Shown here piece after piece: positions 21,982 to 25,250 of a stretch of 25,250 nt of DNA. Source of the DNA: Streptomyces sp. NRRL S-337 (GTDB lineage Bacteria; Actinomycetota; Actinomycetes; Streptomycetales; Streptomycetaceae); NCBI RefSeq assembly GCF_000720175.1, contig NZ_JOIX01000099.1:1-25250 (forward strand), in the 5' to 3' direction. The notes beneath the pieces are model-generated. The model saw nothing but the letters and a program-made list of their open reading frames with translations, did not search any database and was not told the DNA's origin. Position 1 is the stretch's first letter; the number at the start of each line of letters is the position of its first letter. The position numbers and the translations under genes are program-made.

Positions 21982-23433
21982 GTGACCGCGCCGTTCCGCT
22001 CCGCCCGCCGGGCCGACCGCTCCGGCGCGCACCGCCGCCCGGCGGGCCCGCGCTGGGGGCTGCGGATCGGCGCGGCCACGTCCCTGCTGCTGCTGTCGGC
22101 GAGCGGGGTCGGGCACGCCATGGTCACCGGCGTCGAGACCGGCATCGGCAGGGTGGACGCGTTCCAGGGGATGAGCAACCGGCCCGGGGGCGGCGACGGG
22201 CTGAACTTCCTGGTCGTCGGCACGGACGGGCGCGACAAGCTCACCCAGGAGGAGAAGGAGAAGTACCACCTGGGCGGCCAGCCGTGCCACTGCACGGACA
22301 CCCTGATGCTGGTGCACCTCTCGGCCGACCGGGACCGCGCCAGCATCGTCAGCCTGCCCCGGGACTCCTACGCCGAGGTGCCCGCCCATACGGACGCGGC
22401 CACCGGCCGGGCCCGCGCCGCGCATCCGATCAAGCTGAACGCGGCCTACGCCGAGGGCGGCCCCAACCTGACCGTGCGGACCGTCGAGCACATGACGGGC
22501 GTGCACATCGACCACTACCTGGAGGTCGACTTCACCAGCTTCATGCGGACCGTGGACGCGGTCGGCGGGGTGGAGATCTGCACCGTACGGCCGCTGCGCG
22601 ACAGCTACACCGGGCTGAACCTGCCGGTGGGCAAGGCGCAGCTCAACGGCGGGCAGGCGCTGCAGTACGTGCGCTCGCGCCATGTCGACGGCTCCGCGGA
22701 CCTCGGCCGGATGCAGCGCCAGCAGCGCTTCCTGGCCGCCCTGATCCACAAGATCACCTCCTCCGGGGTGCTGATGAACCCGATCCGCTTCAAGGACGTC
22801 GCCGACACGATGCTGGCGTCGGTCCGCGCCGATCCGGGGTTCGAGGCGAACGACCTGGTCGACCTCGGGCAGGCGATGCGCGGCTTCACCCCCTCGTCGT
22901 CGGAGTTCACCTCCGTCCCGCTGGGCGATGTGGCGCAGCCGGTGCCGGGCGTCGGCTCGACCGTGCGGTGGGACCCGGTACGGGCGCCGAAGCTCTTCGA
23001 GGCGATCCGCGAGGACCGGCCGCTGGCGGTGCACCGGGACCGGCACCGGTCGCGCGCCGCGGTGGTGGACGTGCCGCCGGGCCGGGTGCAGGTGCGGGTC
23101 GACAACGGCAGCGACCGGGCGGGGCCGGCCACGTCGGTGGCCCGGGAGCTGCACGCCACCGGGTTCGCGACGGTCGGCACCCCGGGCAACTCCACGCTCG
23201 GCCGGCCGGCCCGTACGGTCATCGCCTACGACCCGCGCTGGGACCGCTCGGCCCGCTCGCTGGCCGCCGCGCTGCCGGGCGCCGTGCTGCGGCCGGTGAC
23301 CGGGCAGGGGCCGGTGATGCGGGTGACGGTCGGGCAGGACCATGTGGCGGTGCACCGGGTGCGGGCCGAGGAGCCCGCGCCGCCGGCGGGCGCGGTGGCG
23401 GCGGTCACCGGCGACCAGGCGGTGTGTCCATGA
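21982..23433 (+). CDS. LytR-CpsA-Psr family protein 4 with LytR_C domain (483 aa)
   Basis: A short basic N-terminus, one membrane helix (about 26-48) and an LCP domain (about 73-285) with FLVVGTDGRD (76-85), CTDTLMLVH (104-112) and SLPRDS (124-129). It differs from its three neighbours: the CHC pair (102-104) precedes the Asp-Thr motif, the two central cysteines of the others are missing, and the insert QEEKEKYHLGG lies between strands. The LytR_C domain (about 355-470) ends near the C-terminal AVCP. The GTG at 21982 is chosen because GGAGG lies 8 nt upstream; the frame is open far upstream but overlaps the divergent glycosyltransferase. The TGA overlaps the start of a 9-codon mini-ORF leading to the next gene. 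It is probably a wall glycopolymer ligase. Confidence 0.9.
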   Translation: MTAPFRSARRADRSGAHRRPAGPRWGLRIGAATSLLLLSASGVGHAMVTGVETGIGRVDAFQGMSNRPGGGDGLNFLVVGTDGRDKLTQEEKEKYHLGGQPCHCTDTLMLVHLSADRDRASIVSLPRDSYAEVPAHTDAATGRARAAHPIKLNAAYAEGGPNLTVRTVEHMTGVHIDHYLEVDFTSFMRTVDAVGGVEICTVRPLRDSYTGLNLPVGKAQLNGGQALQYVRSRHVDGSADLGRMQRQQRFLAALIHKITSSGVLMNPIRFKDVADTMLASVRADPGFEANDLVDLGQAMRGFTPSSSEFTSVPLGDVAQPVPGVGSTVRWDPVRAPKLFEAIREDRPLAVHRDRHRSRAAVVDVPPGRVQVRVDNGSDRAGPATSVARELHATGFATVGTPGNSTLGRPARTVIAYDPRWDRSARSLAAALPGAVLRPVTGQGPVMRVTVGQDHVAVHRVRAEEPAPPAGAVAAVTGDQAVCP

Positions 23434-23459
23434 GCGAGCGAAGCGAGGCCCTGGCATGA
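23430..23459 (+). CDS. Nine-codon linking mini-ORF
   Basis: ATGA at 23430-23433 overlaps the LCP 4 stop, and ATGA at 23456-23459 overlaps the start of the next gene. The frame between encodes MSERSEALA. The sequence contains a GAGCGAGCGAAGCGAG block, of which GCGAGG serves as a ribosome site for the next gene. It could carry ribosomes from one gene to the other by coupled re-initiation. The peptide itself need not have a function, and the GAGCGA block is common in Streptomyces intergenic DNA. Confidence 0.4.
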   Translation: MSERSEALA

Positions 23460-23914
23460 GTGTCCCCGCGCCCCGCCGCACCCCGGCCGCACCGCCGGCG
23501 CACCGCCCGGACGCCCGCCGCCGGGTCCGCCGCGCGTTCGTCGCGGCGGCCGCGCTGTGCCTGGTCGCGGCGACCGCCGCCGCGGCACCGCCGGCACCCG
23601 CCGCCCCGACCGGCTGCGGGGACCTGGTCCGCGGCCAGCTGTGCCTGCGCGGCCCGGTGGGCTCCGACGGGACGTACACCGCCACCTACCGGCGGCACGG
23701 CGCGGCGGCCGGCCTCGGGGAGATCTCGGTACGGCTGGGCTACCAGCGCAAGAACACCCGGATCACGGCGTTCCCCGGCTGGTTCGGCACCCGGTGGACC
23801 CGGCACGGCGCGGTCACGCTGAGCGGCCGGGTGGAGATGCTCGCGGACGAGTGCATCCGCGGCGTCATGGAGCACGCGGAAACGGTCTACGTCACCAAGT
23901 GGAGCTGCGGCTGA
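23456..23914 (+). CDS. Small secreted protein of unknown function
   Basis: A 152-residue protein with a basic Arg-rich start (about 1-24), a hydrophobic segment AFVAAAALCLVAATAAAA (about 25-42) and an Ala-Pro region with probable signal-peptidase cleavage. The mature part has four Cys in CGDLVRGQLC, DECIRG and KWSCG, enough for two disulfides. It is rich in Tyr, Arg and Gly with short strand-like segments. I do not recognise a family. It starts 23 bp after LCP gene 4 through the mini-ORF and precedes a VanZ-family gene, so a role at the cell surface in the same operon is plausible. Start at the ATG at 23456, with GCGAGG 8 nt upstream. Confidence 0.7.
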   Translation: MSVPAPRRTPAAPPAHRPDARRRVRRAFVAAAALCLVAATAAAAPPAPAAPTGCGDLVRGQLCLRGPVGSDGTYTATYRRHGAAAGLGEISVRLGYQRKNTRITAFPGWFGTRWTRHGAVTLSGRVEMLADECIRGVMEHAETVYVTKWSCG

Positions 23915-23956
23915 CGCCCACCGGGCGCCACGGACCTACTCGGAAAGGTGCACCTC

Positions 23957-24538
23957 GTGTGGCAGGTTGTGCTGGGCATCACCCCCACCACGGTGGCGCT
24001 GTTCCTGATCGCGGCGCTGGCGCTGGCGGCCGGGTTCGCCCTGTGGACCACGCCGGCCCCGGCCGGCCCCGCGCCCCGCACCACCGCCCGGGTGCTGCTG
24101 GCCGGCTGGCTGCTGCTGCTCCTGGTGGCGACGCTGGCACCGGCCCAGCCGATCGGCTCGGGGGACGCGACGGTGTGGTGGCGGCCCGGTGAGGGGCTGT
24201 TCGAGCTGGGCGCCCAGATGGAGTCCGGGGAGCTGGCGATGCTGGTACGGCGGCAGACCGCCAACGCGGCGCTGTTCGTCCCGGTGCCGTTGCTGCTGCG
24301 GTTCGCCGTGCCGCGGGTCCCGGCGGCGCTGGCGTTCCTGCTGGGGGTCGGGCTGTCCCTGGTGATCGAGACGGCGCAGCTGCTGATGCGGGCCGGCCGG
24401 ATCGCCGACATCGACGACGTGCTGTGCGCCGCGGTCGGCACCGTGATCGGGGCGGGGCTGGCGCTGCTGGGGCAGCAGGCGGTGGCCGTTATGCGTCGTC
24501 GAGGCCTTCCGCGGCGCGCCGTTCGCGCAGCTCCTTGA
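23957..24538 (+). CDS. VanZ family membrane protein
   Basis: A 193-residue integral membrane protein. Four or five hydrophobic segments are visible: the N-terminus (VVLGITPTTVALFLIAALALAAGFAL), about 45-62, about 110-130, and ALAFLLGVGLSLVIETAQLL near 135-155, with a last helix near 165-180. The segment LVIETAQLLMRAGRIADIDDVLCAAVGTVIG matches the VanZ-like signature (E-x-x-Q, then D-x-x-D-V-x-x-N/A-x-x-G). VanZ lowers teicoplanin sensitivity in enterococci; chromosomal homologues have unknown functions. The GTG at 23957 is preferred over the GTG at 23948 because GGAAAGG lies 8 nt before it. Its 3' end overlaps the convergent thioesterase by 50 bp. It may be the last gene of the LCP 4 transcription unit. 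Confidence 0.82.
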   Translation: MWQVVLGITPTTVALFLIAALALAAGFALWTTPAPAGPAPRTTARVLLAGWLLLLLVATLAPAQPIGSGDATVWWRPGEGLFELGAQMESGELAMLVRRQTANAALFVPVPLLLRFAVPRVPAALAFLLGVGLSLVIETAQLLMRAGRIADIDDVLCAAVGTVIGAGLALLGQQAVAVMRRRGLPRRAVRAAP

Positions 24539-25034
24539 TGGCGCGGCGCCGGGCGAGCCGGTGCGTTCGGCGGATCTGCGCCTCCTGGTAGCGGCGCTTG
24601 TCCCGCTCGGTCTCGGGGAGCACCGGCGGCACCGGGCGCGGCTTGCCGTGTTCGTCGACGGCGGCGAAGACGAGGTAGGCGGAGCCGACCTGCTGGGCCG
24701 GGCTGGACTCGTTCCAGCGCTCGGCCAGGACCCGTACGCCGACCTCCATGGAGGAACGGCCGGTCCAGTTGACCTGGGCGCGGACGTGGACCAGGTCGCC
24801 GATCCGGATCGGCTCCAGGAACGCCATCTCGTCCATCGAGGCGGTCACCGCCGGCCCGCCGGAGTGCCGGCCGGCCACCGCTCCCGCGGCGTCGTCGACC
24901 AGTTTCATGATCACGCCACCGTGCACCGTCCCGAGGAGGTTCGTGTCGCCGGCCGTCATGATGTGGCTGAGCGTGATGCGGGACACGGAGGTGGGCTTGC
25001 CCACGGGCTCACTGTCGGTGACGAGTTCATCCAT
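24489..25034 (-). CDS. Acyl-CoA thioesterase, hotdog fold (YciA/BACH type)
   Basis: A 181-residue cytoplasmic protein with one hotdog domain (about 14-130). MTAGDTNLLGTVHGGVIMKLVDDAAGAVAGRHSGG (26-60) is the family signature, with Asn32, His38 and Asp47 near the active site, and SAYLVFAAVDEHGKPRPVPPVLPET (about 117-141) is the conserved closing segment. It hydrolyses acyl-CoA thioesters to free fatty acid and CoA; chain length is not predictable here. A basic coiled C-terminal tail (about 145-181, RRYQEAQIRRTHRLARRRAIKELRERR) is common to the actinobacterial group. The ATG at 25034 lies 7 nt from TAGGCT with no ribosome site, so it is probably leaderless. It overlaps VanZ tail to tail by 50 bp. 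Confidence 0.88.
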   Translation of the reverse strand: MDELVTDSEPVGKPTSVSRITLSHIMTAGDTNLLGTVHGGVIMKLVDDAAGAVAGRHSGGPAVTASMDEMAFLEPIRIGDLVHVRAQVNWTGRSSMEVGVRVLAERWNESSPAQQVGSAYLVFAAVDEHGKPRPVPPVLPETERDKRRYQEAQIRRTHRLARRRAIKELRERRAAEGLDDA

Positions 25035-25041
25035 GCGGCCA

Positions 25042-25047
25042 AGCCTA
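25042..25047 (-). promoter_or_regulatory. -10 element for the thioesterase (leaderless)
   Basis: Minus-strand TAGGCT fits TANNNT and ends exactly 7 nt before the ATG at 25034, with no Shine-Dalgarno. It predicts transcription starting at the start codon. Confidence 0.55.
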
Positions 25048-25071
25048 AGCGGCGGGGCTTCCCACGTGCCT

Positions 25072-25173
25072 GTCTGTCCCGCCGTGGTGGTTGCTCGCCG
25101 TTGCGCTTTGCGGCGCCGCCGTACGTACCCGTCTGTCCCGCCGCCGTGGTTTCTCGCCGTTGCGCCTGCGGCG
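25072..25173 (+). repeat. Two imperfect copies of a 40-odd-base repeat
   Basis: Units starting at 25072 and 25131 share GTCTGTCCCGCC, then GTGGT, a short variable part, CTCGCCGTTGCGC and a CGGCG end. They are about 43 nt each and start 59 nt apart. They lie in the non-coding tail upstream of the thioesterase and next to hairpin H3. Similar sequences are, from memory, dispersed in streptomycete genomes. Confidence 0.7.
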
Positions 25174-25216
25174 GGCTGGGTTTGTGGTGGGTGCGGTGAC
25201 GGGCCTCCGGGGCCGG

Positions 25217-25250
25217 TGTTTGGGACTGCTGTCGCTTTACGTCCCAAACA
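25217..25250 (+). repeat. Hairpin repeat copy 3 (H3)
   Basis: These 34 bases are identical to 1-34 in the same orientation. Judged by loop orientation, the 26-bp inner sequence of such an element should lie to the right, beyond the window, so this is probably the left end of another copy. The bases just before it (25198-25216) are partly complementary to those just after H1 (35-53), 14 of 19 positions. Confidence 0.88.

Noticed and set aside
1..25250. Circular plasmid or excised mobile element of about 25.2 kb, because the two ends match
   Set aside because: The genes are conserved chromosomal core (whiB, fbiAB, manB, LCP) with no replication, transfer or integrase gene; a contig broken at a repeat is simpler.
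1..25250. tRNA, rRNA or CRISPR arrays
   Set aside because: I saw no cloverleaf with a tRNA T-loop signature, no rRNA segments and no regularly spaced repeat-spacer array; the short direct repeats found have far too small a spacing.

Overview
The window looks like chromosomal DNA from a Streptomyces or a close relative. The sequence is very GC-rich with strong third-position GC. It carries a full-length sporulation-type whiB, F420 biosynthesis genes and a large set of LytR-CpsA-Psr (LCP) cell-envelope proteins. Gene order resembles what I recall of the mycobacterial whiB2 region (DUF3499 - metallopeptidase-like - whiB2 - fbiA - fbiB - manB - glycosyltransferase - LCP - TIGR03089). This is therefore mostly conserved actinobacterial core, not an island.

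Layout. 1-320 is a small repeat element with a 16-nt-loop hairpin at each end, inserted exactly at the 3' end of a DUF3499 gene (21-692, minus). 1012-1467 encodes a metallopeptidase-family protein with a degenerate zinc motif. 1493-6813 (minus) is a two-gene envelope operon: a 1253-residue membrane glycosyltransferase and a secreted DUF5719 protein. whiB (7131-7394, minus) follows, with a strong terminator and a long upstream region. From 7816, reading right, come a promoter, a 28-codon cysteine-rich leader peptide, a possible RNA switch and a cysteine dioxygenase gene, then the overlapping F420 genes fbiA and fbiB (8639-10917). An AlkA-type DNA glycosylase, a sugar-phosphate nucleotidyltransferase (manB) and a secreted PGRP-type amidase lie on the minus strand (10956-14551). 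From 14672 rightward are a TIGR03089 protein and four LCP genes (15619-23433), interrupted by a minus-strand family 2 glycosyltransferase. A secreted Cys-containing protein, a VanZ-family protein and a minus-strand acyl-CoA thioesterase complete the set. The last 200 bases hold two copies of a 40-odd-base repeat and a third copy of the hairpin, identical to bases 1-34.

How the genes fit together. The nucleotidyltransferase supplies activated sugar, the two glycosyltransferases would build a lipid-linked envelope glycan, and the LCP proteins would transfer such polymers to peptidoglycan, which the secreted amidase can bind or trim. FbiA and FbiB make the deazaflavin cofactor F420. WhiB controls sporulation septation.

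Most unusual points: the Cys-rich leader peptide with alternative hairpins before the cysteine dioxygenase; the hairpin-ended element whose stems differ between copies yet stay fully paired while the loop is invariant; the resulting 99-residue tail on the DUF3499 ORF; a 9-codon mini-ORF that links two genes through overlaps at both ends; and many genes that appear to be leaderless.
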